From: Ziziphus jujuba
Lineage: Eukaryota > Streptophyta > Magnoliopsida > Rosales > Rhamnaceae
Reading direction: 5' to 3'
Assembly (NCBI RefSeq): GCF_031755915.1
Contig: NC_083387.1
Location: 13,165,001 to 13,229,000 of the forward strand
DNA length: 64,000 nt
The notes under the pieces are model-generated. The model worked only from the letters and a program-made list of their open reading frames with translations. It did no database searches and was not told the origin of the DNA. The translations under genes were made by a program, and so were the position numbers. Below, in pieces: positions 23,812-34,839 of the stretch; positions within the stretch are counted from its first letter, which is position 1, and each line of letters opens with the position of its first letter.

Positions 23812-24385
23812 GTAGTGTTCGGTGTGCGATTTGACAGTCTGATAATGGAAATCATCAAGGATTCGGGAATGGAGGACGGGGATTTTGTGGTGGAGACTTG
23901 CATTACACATACTCTACCCCCGGCATTGACGATTGAGAAGGGATTAGAGAGTATCAAAGATGTTGTGGGGAAGTTGAAGCTGAATCCTCCTTCTACCTCC
24001 AATGGGTTCTTTCAATTTCAGGTACTGGAAAATTCCATATGTGATTTTCATTTCACATACCATGTCTTTTCACTTTGTTGTTTTGATACTATGTCGTTTT
24101 GTTTGGTTTTCATTTCATATGTGATTCTATGAGGATTTCTAAAGGTCGCTGTGCCTTCCAGTGCGAAAGCTTTGGATTGGTTTGCCTGTCAGTCAGAGTC
24201 TTGTGAGGTTTTCCCTCTGTTTTTATGTCGAAGGAAACAGAAAATCGTGATTATATGTGAATGAAACCGTTGGAGTTTTTGGAATTGGGTCTGCTGTTCA
24301 CTTTACACGGAGTTTTTCTTCTATCTCAGGAGAGAAGACAACGAGCAAAAGGTTTAGATTCTCGTATCTCTTATCTCTCCCTCAT
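23812..24385 (+). pseudogene. PHYLLO (MenF/isochorismate-synthase-like part) fragment, degenerate
   Basis: Two exon-like segments resemble the N-terminal part of plant PHYLLO, the multifunctional phylloquinone-biosynthesis protein. Segment 23812-24021 (after TTTTAG, before GTACTGG) reads VVETCITHTLPPALTIEKGL and ends GFFQFQ. Segment 24145 onward reads VAVPSSAKALDWFACQSES and EVFPLF. After that the match to the expected GVFGIG block continues only in other frames (GVFGIGSAVHF near 24268-24300), implying at least two frame disruptions and a stop near 24260. The MenD, MenC and MenH parts are not seen. I infer a pseudogene fragment rather than a working gene. Confidence 0.65.
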
Positions 24386-24450
24386 CAAAAGCGTCTCATA
24401 TGATGATTTAGGGGTTGCATTTGGTTTTTGTTGTTCGTTGTCTGTTGTTC

Positions 24451-24452
<2 letters not shown>

Positions 24453-24482
<30 letters not shown>
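24453..24482. repeat. (AT)n microsatellite
   Basis: A short AT dinucleotide run of about 30 bp that separates the PHYLLO fragment from the next coding-like block. Confidence 0.9.
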
Positions 24483-24484
<2 letters not shown>

Positions 24485-24537
24485 AAAGTAATTTTAACTT
24501 TATTAGGACAAGAGTTCCTTTTTTCCTATTGAGCTTG

Positions 24538-24732
24538 ATGGCTGAACTGGTTAAAGTTGAGGTTTGTAATACTGTTCCCCAACTCCATAAAAGAAAAGGT
24601 TGCCCTTTGAATAGTTATTCTGAAAGATGGATGTTTCAAACTTCTATTTGGAGGGTCATGGACAATTTTGGAGCTATTGAGACTTACGGCTTACCCTATT
24701 CCATTGACATCAAGGTGCAGGAGGTTATGTAA
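24538..24732 (+). pseudogene. Coding-like block, unrecognised
   Basis: An open segment starting at an ATG reads MAELVKVEVCNTVPQLHKRK, then SERWMFQTSIWRVMDNFGAI and ETYGLPYSIDIK, up to a TAA-type end near 24732. It has balanced amino-acid use and no AT-rich translation artefacts. The final part weakly recalls the AYGFPDI stretch of PHYLLO, but this is not enough to assign it. Confidence 0.3.
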
Positions 24733-25607
24733 TCATTTTTTTAAGTGGCTTTAGGCTAACGAGCAGAATATGTGTTGAATAAGAACCCAAGATTTGTTAG
24801 TTATTTTGTTGAAAGGTCTATTTGGAAAATGACAAGGCAGAAATGAAATTAAATATTAACGTGAACTCTTCATTGGCAATTATGTAAGGAATGTTTCAAC
24901 ATATTTGCTAAAGGCTCTAAAACATTTTATAAAATTTAGAATAATTTTGTCCATTTATTGGAAATTTGTGGTTGGTATGAAAAATTGATTAAGTAATGAT
25001 GGTTAGTTGCTTATGGTTATGCATCTAATTATGATGCAAAATCTGTTGCCTTTAAGGTTCCTGCGTGTTTGATAATTTACATTTGGTATTGCAAATATGA
25101 TGCATACTGTAGTGGCAATTTTTTTATCTGCATTTAGGTGTACGTTGTTTTGCATGGATACTTGGGTCTTTTAGATTTGTATGAATCTTTTCCTTGACAG
25201 CTCTAAAAATTGTAGCTAGATGCTATAAATTTAAGTAATGTTTGTGGTTTCTCCATAGATTTAACAAATGAGCTCTTGCAAAACAAGGGTAAAACTTCGA
25301 CTGTTCATTAGTCACGGTTTTGCATGTGATAGTTATTTAATTTATTGCTTTATGTAGTTGCATGTGATACTTATTTAATGTATGTCTTTGCTGTACTTAG
25401 TTGCCTGGTGCCATTGCTTATCTTTTTATTACCGTAGTTGTGTTGTGTAATGATATGCTTTTTCTTATTCTTCTACTGTTTGTTATTTATTTATTTTTAT
25501 TAATTTTTGGTTATTGGCATTCCAAAGCATTGTTGAATGTTGATCATGTTGATGTTTTGTTTGATTTGTTGCATCTATGATGTGTAGTTTGTTCTCTGCT
25601 ACATGTT

Positions 25608-25847
25608 TTGTACTTGTTAGATTACTGGTGGATGAATTTGATGCTGCACTTTGGAAGGTTGGCAGAGGTTGACAAGGAAGTAGCAAAAGAATTTGATGGA
25701 AAACATTTTCACATTCTTCCTTTTTTTGCTGTTTTGGAGATTTTGGCATCCTTTAGCAAATCAGTCTATGAGATTGGATTTTGGTTCTATACAATTCATA
25801 GAGAGCAAGGGATATTACTGGGTATGAGTTATTGCCTCAATTGTTAG
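25608..25847 (+). pseudogene. Coding-like block, unrecognised
   Basis: An open frame of about 75 codons includes GRLAEVDKEVAKEFDGKHFH, ILPFFAVLEILASFSKSVYE and IGFWFYTIHREQG. The mix of acidic helix and hydrophobic segment looks protein-coding. Another open stretch at about 25960-26075 could be a further exon. I do not know the family, and no start, stop and splice set forms a complete gene. Confidence 0.3.
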
Positions 25848-26109
25848 ATTTGAACCTTTATACTTCTTTATGGATACTCTAGGTATTTAATTATTTTCTT
25901 TGAAACTTGTATGCTAAATATTGTAACTAACTGCAGATATTTCATTTAATTTCATCCAGGTATCAAATCGGTCTCCATTTTAGTGGAGGTGCCATGTATG
26001 CTTTTAATGCTGTCACTAAAGTTTGGCATTATACCAATTGTGGTGCCAGTTGGTGTTCGAGATTTTGACATTGATGGGGAACATTGGGTCAATTCGGGAT
26101 TGATACCAA

Positions 26110-26810
26110 CAGAGGCTTTTGTAGAAGATGATTAAATCCACCCATCCACCCAAATAGGAGCAAGATGATCAAGGGCACTTTCGAAGAGGACCAAAAGCGA
26201 TTCAAGCTCACCCTAGGAGGACCAAAATGATCAACGAAGATAATGAAAAAAATAAGACAAAAACCCTTGAGAAAAAGAATAAATAATTTTTCAAAAAAAT
26301 TAAAAGAAAGATGATGAAAATGGAGAAAGTATAAAACATAAGATAAAGTTTGACAAGGACTTTTTAGAGTTGATATTTGACTGAATAGGTTGCTCAAGAT
26401 TAAAGCATGCACATGCATACATACATGCATGTGTACGTGCTTACACATATACATGTGCACATATAGTTAGTAGAAAATGCATTTTTTGTTATCGAAGAGA
26501 TCAATGAAAGTTCTATTTCGGTTTAGAAACTTTGACCTTCTAATCAAATTTTGCTGTCATCGAAATTTGTGATAATCGATAAAGGAAGTGTCTCATCATT
26601 GCCACCCTTTATATAAACTTTTTAAAATTATAGTTTTTATTGAAATAAACTGTGTATAGATGAAAGTAGATAAGAACAAATAAATAAATATGGATAAAAT
26701 TAAAACATTTATTAGCTTTTAAAACCCTTCTTTATTTAGAATTCGGCTCCATGAAAATCTTATTGTAGAAACCAAATATGTTGTTACTGTCATTTATGTG
26801 GGAATATACA
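26110..26810. other. Non-coding spacer with an alternating purine-pyrimidine run
   Basis: Nothing coding is seen. A CATGCACATGCATACATACATG-like alternating stretch lies at about 26405-26460. The rest is AT-rich. Confidence 0.5.
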
Positions 26811-27267
26811 TTTTAAGGAAATGCATTCAATTTATAGTTTAATAAATTTAAAATAAAATATAAATTTTAAAGAATTTGATGGATTATTATGGAATTCTAT
26901 AAATTTTATAAAAAATTTATAAGAATCCAATGAAATCTTTAGAATTAAGACTGGATTTCATATTGACAGTTTTTTTCCACAATTTCATTTTTAAAATCAT
27001 TTTAAATCCATTAAAATCTATCATTTTTTAAAATATTTTAAAATCAATAACTTTTTGAATATCTCTAGATTTCAAAAGAAATTCTAATAAGTTCTAATTT
27101 AATACATCTAAATTTTAATAAACTTTTATAAAATCCATTAAAATTTGAATTGAATATTATTGAATTTGGATAGACTCCTTTAAAATTTAAATTGAATACC
27201 TTTAAGCTTTTAAATAATTTTAAAATTTTAAAATTATTTAAACTCTAAATTGCATACAACCTTAAAA
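26811..27267. mobile_element. AT-rich MITE with terminal inverted repeats
   Basis: The left end TTTTAAGGAAATGCATTCAA and the complement of the right end (TTTTAAGGTTGTATGCAATT) match over about 40 bp with few differences. The 457-bp element has no coding capacity. An inverted relative occurs at about 46620-47160. Confidence 0.65.
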
Positions 27268-28575
27268 TTTTAAAGAAGAGATCTACATATTTATTCTAAT
27301 AAAAGATGGAAAAATGCAATCGAGTACCAATTATACTATACATCTCAATTTACATATGGTAATGTCTATTTCTTACTCAAAAACAAAATTATTTATGGAT
27401 ATTATCAAAGGTTTATGCTCATCTAGTGTAGCTCCTCTTCAACTGAAATTTATATTTTTTTACGTTCATGAAAAGTATGATTTAAACAGCATATTCTAAA
27501 ATATAAACTTTCTTTGGGAAAAATAAAAAATTAACAAAAAGTTACTCCATATCCTTTTAAACTCTTCATAATTTAATTAGTTTGATCAGGATATTATTAA
27601 TAGATTTCTGATCAGATCTCTGCTATTTATGCCATGGTCCACTTTGTTAGGATAATATTGGACTATGTCACTAAAATTGTCCCAATTGTTAGGTTTGTTC
27701 ATATATCTGTATTCCATTGGAATCTCAATCATATACAAGATTTAAAATTTTGATATAGATGGCAATATTGAATTAAAATATAAAAATTTCTATAGAAATA
27801 TCAAAAAGTATCCAATATCGATAAAAATTCACAAAAAAAAATGATGAAAATTTATTTTAAAAAATAAAAATTTTTGTTGAAATTTTAGCATTAGCTTATT
27901 TAAACAATCAATTATCAAATTGATTATAAAAATTACAAAATTATTGAATAGATATTATACTTTTCATAATCAATTTAATTTATAGTAAACGGCAACGATC
28001 ATAAATAAATTTTATTAATAAAAATGTACAAATATATATTTATATATATATATATATATATATATTTAATAAATTATTTATTAATTAAGATAAAACAATC
28101 ATTATAATTACATTATAGTTCATAAGTATCATATCAATATTCATAGATATTATATATCAACCATAAGGATATTGTATTAAATATGGTGGTTGTTGATGTT
28201 TAGTATAATATATTCTACTATTTTTTTAATTTTTATTTGCTTAATATTATTAATTCAAATGATATCAATATTAATTTTACATAATATTATATTTTCATAT
28301 TATTATTTTATATTATTATTTTTTATTCTAATATAATCAATTATTAACTTGTAATTATAAGATTCTAATAAATTGATCTTATGTAAAATGTATAGCAACT
28401 ATATATGTATATTATCAATGAATAGAACTTATTAAGATTATTGAATTCAATTTACTTCGTTTTATTTATATCATCAAATATTTAAAAAATAATTAAAATA
28501 TAAAAAAAATATCACTAAAATTAATTTAGTAAAATAATTTATTAAACATTAATAATATTTTTAAACTTTTATAAA
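27268..28575. other. AT-rich repeat-like DNA without genes
   Basis: The stretch from about 27740 is composed of motifs such as AATATCGATAAAAATT and TTTCTATAGAAATATC, typical of old dispersed plant repeats. An AT microsatellite lies at 28034-28064. I see no gene. Confidence 0.45.
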
Positions 28576-28936
28576 AAAATTTAAAAAATTTACAAATATT
28601 TTCAAAATGAAAATTTTAAAATTTGAATAGATATTATAAATTTTTTAATCAAATTGTTAAAAACTTACATATTTTAATAGAAATCTCCAAAAATTTAAAA
28701 AATTTACAAATATTTTCAAAAATTTTCAAAATGAAAATTTTAAAATTTGAATAGATATTATAAATTTTTTAATCAAATTGTTAAAAACTTACATATTTTA
28801 ATAGAAATCTCCAAAAATTTAAAAAATTTACAAATATTTTCAAAAATTTTCAAAATGAAAATTTTAAAATTTGAATAGATATTATAAATTTTTTAATCAA
28901 ATTGTTAAAAACTTACATATTTTAATAGAAATCTCC
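28576..28936. repeat. Three-copy tandem repeat, 124-bp period
   Basis: Copies end with AAATCTCC at 28688, 28812 and 28936. The unit contains AAAATTTGAATAGATATTAT and AAAACTTACATATTTTAATAG. The first copy is about 11 bp shorter. The near identity of copies two and three indicates recent duplication inside an older AT-rich repeat. Confidence 0.92.
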
Positions 28937-29453
28937 GTAAAAATTTTGATAAATATTATAAAAATTCTACCTATTTTTATTTAAAATTTAAATTTTATTT
29001 TAATCTTTTAAAAAAATTAAAAAATTTCAGATATATTAACCTTAATCCGGTATACAGATCTACTAAAAAAAAAAAAAAACAGAGTATTTAATTTCACTGG
29101 CTCCTATAAAAACTCAAATAGTAACAAACTGGCATAATCATTATTCATTAACCATAATTTTCACATAATTTTCACACACATGAGAAATGAAGACAAGGTC
29201 TCAATTTTGAATAAGAGAACTCTCTACTTCTTTTTTTTTTTTTTTTTTCTTTTTTTCAATAGAAGAAAGGTAAGAACCATTTTAACTCTTATTGAACAAG
29301 CATATGCACTAGCCTTCAAAAACACCATTCATCTTCAACTTCTCAAAACCAAACACATTATACAAAAAGCACCCAACTGATATCTCTTTCTGCGTCATAT
29401 CTCTGATCTTTCTAATGTTGTGTGTGATAAGAAAGATAGAGAGTGAGGGTAGT
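28937..29453. other. Downstream region of the snakin gene
   Basis: AT-rich sequence with a T run at about 29231-29248. The last 150-200 bp probably form the snakin 3' UTR. No other feature is seen. Confidence 0.45.
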
Positions 29454-29833
29454 TTAAGGGCATTTTGGTTTGCCTTTGGAGTTCTTCTTGTCTCTATAAC
29501 AAGGACATTCGTGTTTGTTCCCGTAAGTTCCCGAAGGGACACAATTGCACTGCTTACAGCATATACCGCAGTACCTCATGCACCTATCGATCATTCCTGC
29601 TCTTCCACACCTTTCTGAGCACTTATTGCTGCAAAAAGCTTTTTTTTTTTTTTTTCAAACATTTCGAAAACAAAGATTGTCAAAATATATATATATATCC
29701 AAAAGAAAACATAACAAATTCTATAATAATAATAATAATGGTTATATATCTTACGAGACAAAGCCATTGCAGGATCCAAGAAGGAGCTGAGGAGAAGAGA
29801 ACACACAAGAAAAACAGCAAAGCAGAGCTTCAT
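29454..29833 (-). CDS. Snakin-1/GASA-type cysteine-rich peptide
   Basis: Two coding exons on the minus strand: 29833-29755 and 29638-29454, giving 87 residues. Exon one encodes a secretory signal peptide ([20 protein letters not shown], then PAMALS). Exon two encodes the GASA domain with all 12 cysteines: [50 protein letters not shown] and KCP at the end. Such peptides are secreted, disulfide-bonded, often hormone-regulated, and have antimicrobial or growth roles. The chosen acceptor is the AG at 29640-29639, preceded by an A run; it keeps the frame and the first cysteine. A more canonical TTTTTGCAG 10 bp further in would break the frame. Confidence 0.95.
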
Positions 29834-29895
29834 CTTTCTGGGCTTTGCCTGTTTAAGTTTATGAGGTGGTTTAAGTGGGAGTGAGAAGCGGTGGG

Positions 29896-29904
29896 TATTA
29901 ATAG
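29896..29904 (-). promoter_or_regulatory. Candidate TATA box of the snakin gene
   Basis: The minus strand reads CTATTAATA about 65 bp upstream of the ATG, in a position that leaves a short leader. Motif match only. Confidence 0.4.
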
Positions 29905-32888
29905 AGGGAAGAAAGAAAGGAAGTAGGTATACAAAAACCTTTTTTTTTTATATATATTTAATTAATATATGAATAAAGTATTTATAATCACACATTTAAT
30001 AATTTTGTAGAATTCACATCCCTTATATTATTTGATACAGTAATGATATTTGATTAGGAGGGATCCATATTAAAATATCAAATGTTAATTAAATATATTT
30101 AATTATATATTAATTAAAATGTTACATGGGAAACTAAATCCATACTTAAATTGCCATATTTTCACAAGATTATTAATAATTTTGTATACATTAACAAAGT
30201 TGTTTTAAGTTGATGGGCTCTTCCTAGTTCGTGATTCAAAACATTACATTTCTTTTCTTTTCACATAAATATTATAAATAAGTTAGATATTATTGTAATG
30301 AAAAAAATTAGAAAAAGGATTTGTATACAATACATGTAATAATTATTTTTCTGGTAGCTTCTCCTAGGTATAGAGGTGAAAAAGTGAGCAGAGAAAGAGT
30401 ATTAATAATGGCAATAAATACAAAGAGAGCACAGCTGGAATGTCGGTGTGTATTTTGGCAGATTATATTTGAGTCGGTCAGTGTGAGTGACACTGATCGG
30501 TGGTTCAGGCACTCTGGCTCACGCGGTTTCTGCAGCACTCTGCTCGTGGCTTTTATAAGAGAGATCGTAATGTCATTGTTTTGGCCTTACGTGCCAACAA
30601 AGCCCCAACCATACTGCTTACATATTTTCATGTACTAACAGCACAAACTCCAACACTTTTTTTTTTTATTATTATTATTTTTTTACCTTAAATCCTAAAT
30701 ATAGAAGATAATGTTTTGTAATTTCCAAAAGCTCCTACCATCTTACACGAAGCGCTGACATGCAAAGTTAGACATTAATACATAGCCCTTCATCACTTGC
30801 CAGTAATAAAATCTTCTTATATGTACCGTGGAAAAGCACTTTGGAGAGGAATTAATATCACTTTTGTGAGTGTACTTTGTATAGTCTGTCTCTCTACCCT
30901 CATAGCTTCCTTCTAATGTTAAAGAACATGTAATTGTCATGTCGACCTGTCGATCGACCTACCAAAAAAGCACAAATCGTACCCACTCTTTGATATTTTT
31001 GTTCAACTCATCCTATCATCTATTTTATTTTTGTTTTTCTTTTTGATATATATATATATATATATATTTCTTGTACGAAGCATTGATGAGATATTATATC
31101 ATAAATTTATTTATTATTTCTATGGCAGTATGTTTGTGTTTTTATGATATTCTTTCAAATATGGGTAATTAGAATCATCAAATTTATTTTCTCAATGAGC
31201 TAATGAATATATTATTATATAATTTTTCTCAAGCTAACCATTATAATTTTGAAAGAGTATTCCAGAAAATATTTATATTATCAGAAGCAGTGATTCTCTT
31301 TATTAACAGCTGTTTCAAACTAAACTTATATATTATTCTTCTGTGAATAGCTTAAATATCTCTCGTTTGATTGTTGAAGGATTCTGTTGACATTGTTTTG
31401 GATTTATAATTGCTGAAGGGTTTCTCTTATTTGGTTTTATTTTGGATTTCTAATGGATACTTTTTGATACATTCCGTATGTATACATATATATATATATA
31501 TATATTATTAAATTAATTATCGAAGTGAAATTGGATTGAAGCTTTAGAAAATATAATCACTACAATTGACACCAACTTTATGATTGTAGATCCCATAAAA
31601 AAAAAAATCAATACGTAAAAACAAAGCTGATTATATGGAGCACTGAATTTTATTAAAGAGTATTTCTTGGCTCTATTTTTATGGTAATAAGTGCTTATAA
31701 ATGTGACGGTTATGGAATGGTTTAACTCTGAATAGGACCAAGGCATGTATGTTTTGCAAGATGTTGATCACAAAATTATCCGGAGGTTTTACATAAGTAA
31801 ATGTAGTATTGAGGTCACTAATGTAGGAAATTAAACTATTTCCTAAAAGCACTTTTAAAACAAAATACATGCACATGACCGTTAAAGAGTAAATCAGACT
31901 AAACCTGATAAAATTATTTGTACAATGTGTGTTGTGAGTAGCAATCTAGCTTAAAGAATCTCATTCAAAACTAAGTTCACTATGTTTCCTTCGGATAGAA
32001 ACTTAATATGCTTCAAAAATAGAAGTTACCTACAACTATTGCACAATAAAAGATATTCAAGTATATTAAAATTATTTTATAATTTTTAAATAAAATGGGG
32101 AATTATTAGAAATTTATTTAAAATTATAATTTTAAATAAATTTCTAATAATAATTTTAATGTTATTAATTATTTTACTATTATATATTTAATAGTTTATA
32201 ACAGTTTTATATTTATATTGTCAATTTGTACTTAATAAGTTTTAATAGTTTTTTTTATATTTATTATATATATTAAAACTATTTTATTAGTATTAAAGTC
32301 GGTTTATAGTTCTAATTACAATTGTTTTTGTAACGTTTTTTTCTATTGCTATATGTCTGTTGTTGTTTTCATAGGAAAAAACATGATTTGATGTTCTGAT
32401 TTATGTTTTAGTTTCTATTTTCTTCTTCTTTATATCTATATATTTATTTGCTTTTAAACATATACTAGAATATTATGGATGATTGAAGGGTTATGGAAAA
32501 TTTTTAGCTACATCCTAGAATTCTTAAAGGATCATTGTACATCTAAAAAAGAACGCACTAAAAATTCTAAGTCAAAAGGAAACATACCTTTTCTAAAAGA
32601 CATGCATTATGCCTGCCTCGGTCCAATTTAATAGGATACATTTGTTTAATTGTTTATGTTTTTTTTTTTTACTTTATTTATTTATATATTTTAACATATA
32701 TTTGTACCGTTTTCCTATTTGCTTTTTATATATATTTTTGCCCTTGTGAAATTAATATTTTCCAACACTAGCACCTTTCCCTCAATTTTTTTTCATTCAT
32801 AAAAAAATATATTCATATTTATTTTTATTATATGTAATTGCCCCTCCCAAAGAATTAAATGGTGTCCACTTTGTCTTCATTTTAGAAA
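29905..32888. other. Gene-poor region upstream of the snakin gene
   Basis: No coding gene is supported. A block of more balanced composition at about 30350-30620 contains a 10-bp perfect-pairing hairpin at 30475-30499. AT microsatellites lie at 31049-31068 and 31489-31505. The rest is AT-rich, with a palindromic stretch near 32100-32150 (AAATTTATTTAAAATTATAA and its complement). Confidence 0.45.
30475..30499. other. Hairpin-forming inverted repeat
   Basis: CGGTCAGTGT and ACACTGATCG flank a 5-nt loop (GAGTG). All ten positions pair if one G-T wobble is allowed. It lies about 640 bp upstream of the snakin start, in an unusually GC-balanced block. Confidence 0.6.
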
Positions 32889-34450
32889 AATTTTGGGTCA
32901 AATGAACGTTGTCCCCTTGTACTATAATACTTTTTGTATTTTATTACCTATATTTTATAAAGGGATATTATCACCGTTAGTCCCTAAACTATATAAGAAA
33001 TATCATTTCAGTTCTTAAATTTTTTTTGATAATTTCATTCTCAAACTAACTTCAATAATTTATCTTTAATTCATATGTCATTTTCCATCCATTGGAGAAC
33101 ATGAAACTCACATGCTTTAAATATGAGCCAATTATGAAAAACATTTAAGGTCTTCTCTTATCTCTCCCTCCCCCCGATGCACCAACTTCCCTTTCCCTTG
33201 TATGCACCATCTCTTTTTTCTCTGCAAATTTGTAAAATAAATTGAAAATAATTATAATATTGTTGAAATTTAAACTTTTCTATTCATTGAAGAGTAGTGG
33301 CTTATCTTTATTGTTCAAACTTTCAATTTACTAGTTATAAGATAGATTTTAAATAATATGAAAAAGTGAAAATTTTATCCAAGCATAAACGCTAACCATA
33401 ATTATAGACTAGGATCAACCAATCAAATCTTAATTAAATTGGCAATTTAAATAGTTTTTACATTTTTGTAAATTATGTTATTGAAATAGTGATTTTGCAT
33501 TGATAATAGTTGGTTAGGTAAATTAATCAACTCCTTGATATCCATATGGAAACAAAATGGAGTAAAAAAATAATTATGAATTTTTTTGTTAGATTCAAAA
33601 TTATTAAATCAGAAAAATTGAAAATTATATTCTACTTAAAAACCAAAAAAAAAATCTTTTCAAAACTGACCCTGATGCAATCTCTTTCATCTACTTTGAA
33701 GCTTTTAGAAGTCGTATATACAGATTAGTAGAACCTCCAAAATGAATTACGAGTGGTGGGTTCGTAGTGTTTGGTGAATCTTGAAGGCTAAAGGTGGAGC
33801 TCCTTTTCATGTTTCTGATTGTGAATATGATTGGTTGAGTTCAAAAATGGCAAAAACTGAATAAATTAATTGGGATATCACGAGATTAGCAGAGGGTGTT
33901 GTGCTATGAAAGAAGGAAGAAAGGAAATGGGTGAGAAAAGACTTCAAATGTCCCTTATAATTGGCTCACATGTAAAACACAAGAGTTTAACGGTTACAAA
34001 TGGATGGAGAATGGCATAGGAACAAATAATGCATTGCTGAAGTTAGTTTGAGGATGAATTTGTCCCAAAAAAAAGTTTGAGGACCAAAATAAAACTGAAT
34101 ATATAGTTTAAGAACCAGTAGTGATAATATTCATTTTAAGAAAATCTCATAATGCTATCTAAACTTTAGTCACTTTAGTCTAATTATACCATGTTGATAG
34201 ATGAATTTTATAAAATTAATCATACACAACAAATATAACTTTACTGAAAAACAATTTTATTATATTTTATTTCATTTTTTAACTAATGCTTATAGGCCAA
34301 TTTGGCCAAATTTATTTTTAAAAAGATTGAAGAATCGGACTACAATAACAAAAAGGCAATAGTTTCAAGTGGTAATGTAATATTTTTCAAAATTTAGGTG
34401 GTAAGGCTCAAAAGGTATAATTGTTCAGGGATACAAAGTGTATTTAACCC
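32889..34450. mobile_element. Long-TIR Mutator-like MITE (outer element of a nest)
   Basis: The left end (TTTTGGGTCAAATGAACGTT) and the complement of the right end (TTTTTGGGTTAAATACACTT) form degenerate inverted repeats that continue as TGTCCCC/TGTATCCC-type sequence. The pattern is that of the common plant MULE-related repeats beginning GGGTTAAATGCAC. An AAAAATT-like sequence flanks both ends and may be the remains of a target duplication. There is no transposase. Confidence 0.55.
32955..34140. mobile_element. Second long-TIR element nested in the first
   Basis: The left arm GGATATTATCACCGTTAGTC and the complement of the right arm (GAATATTATCACTACTGGTTC) continue as inverted repeats for about 200 bp: CTAAACTATATA on both sides, then TCATTCTCAAACTAACTTC against TCATCCTCAAACTAACTTC. 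The interior of about 800 bp shows no coding capacity. Confidence 0.6.
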
Positions 34451-34835
34451 AAAAAATTATTATTCTCCTTATATTAACAAAGTATTTTTTTTAAATAATA
34501 TATATAAAAATATATATATATATATATACACTTTTCCCTTACAAGCTACTTTTTGATGGGAATTAAGTAAAATTATCTTTTATCCTTAATTCTCCAAAAT
34601 TTTCTATCTTTTTTAGTAATTATTAGTGTTTATATGATTCAAACCTCTAACTTCTTTTTGTTAATTTAATTAGCTTTCTTTTAACTTTGCTTAGAAGTTA
34701 AAGGTTCTAAATGAGGGGAAAAAAAAAAAAAGTTCATTTCAGTTTAACTCCAAATTTTAGCAAATAAATTATAATTTAAAATTTAAAATTCATTTATATG
34801 AAAATATTTTTATACATAATTATTAAGCTAATGTA
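34451..34835. other. AT-rich spacer
   Basis: Contains a TA microsatellite at about 34497-34530. Nothing else is recognisable. Confidence 0.4.
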
Positions 34836-34839
34836 ACCA

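Noticed and set aside
33540..33730. Open frame in the middle of the nested long-TIR elements
   Set aside because: Lys/Ile/Phe-rich translation of AT-rich DNA without motifs; not supported as a transposase.
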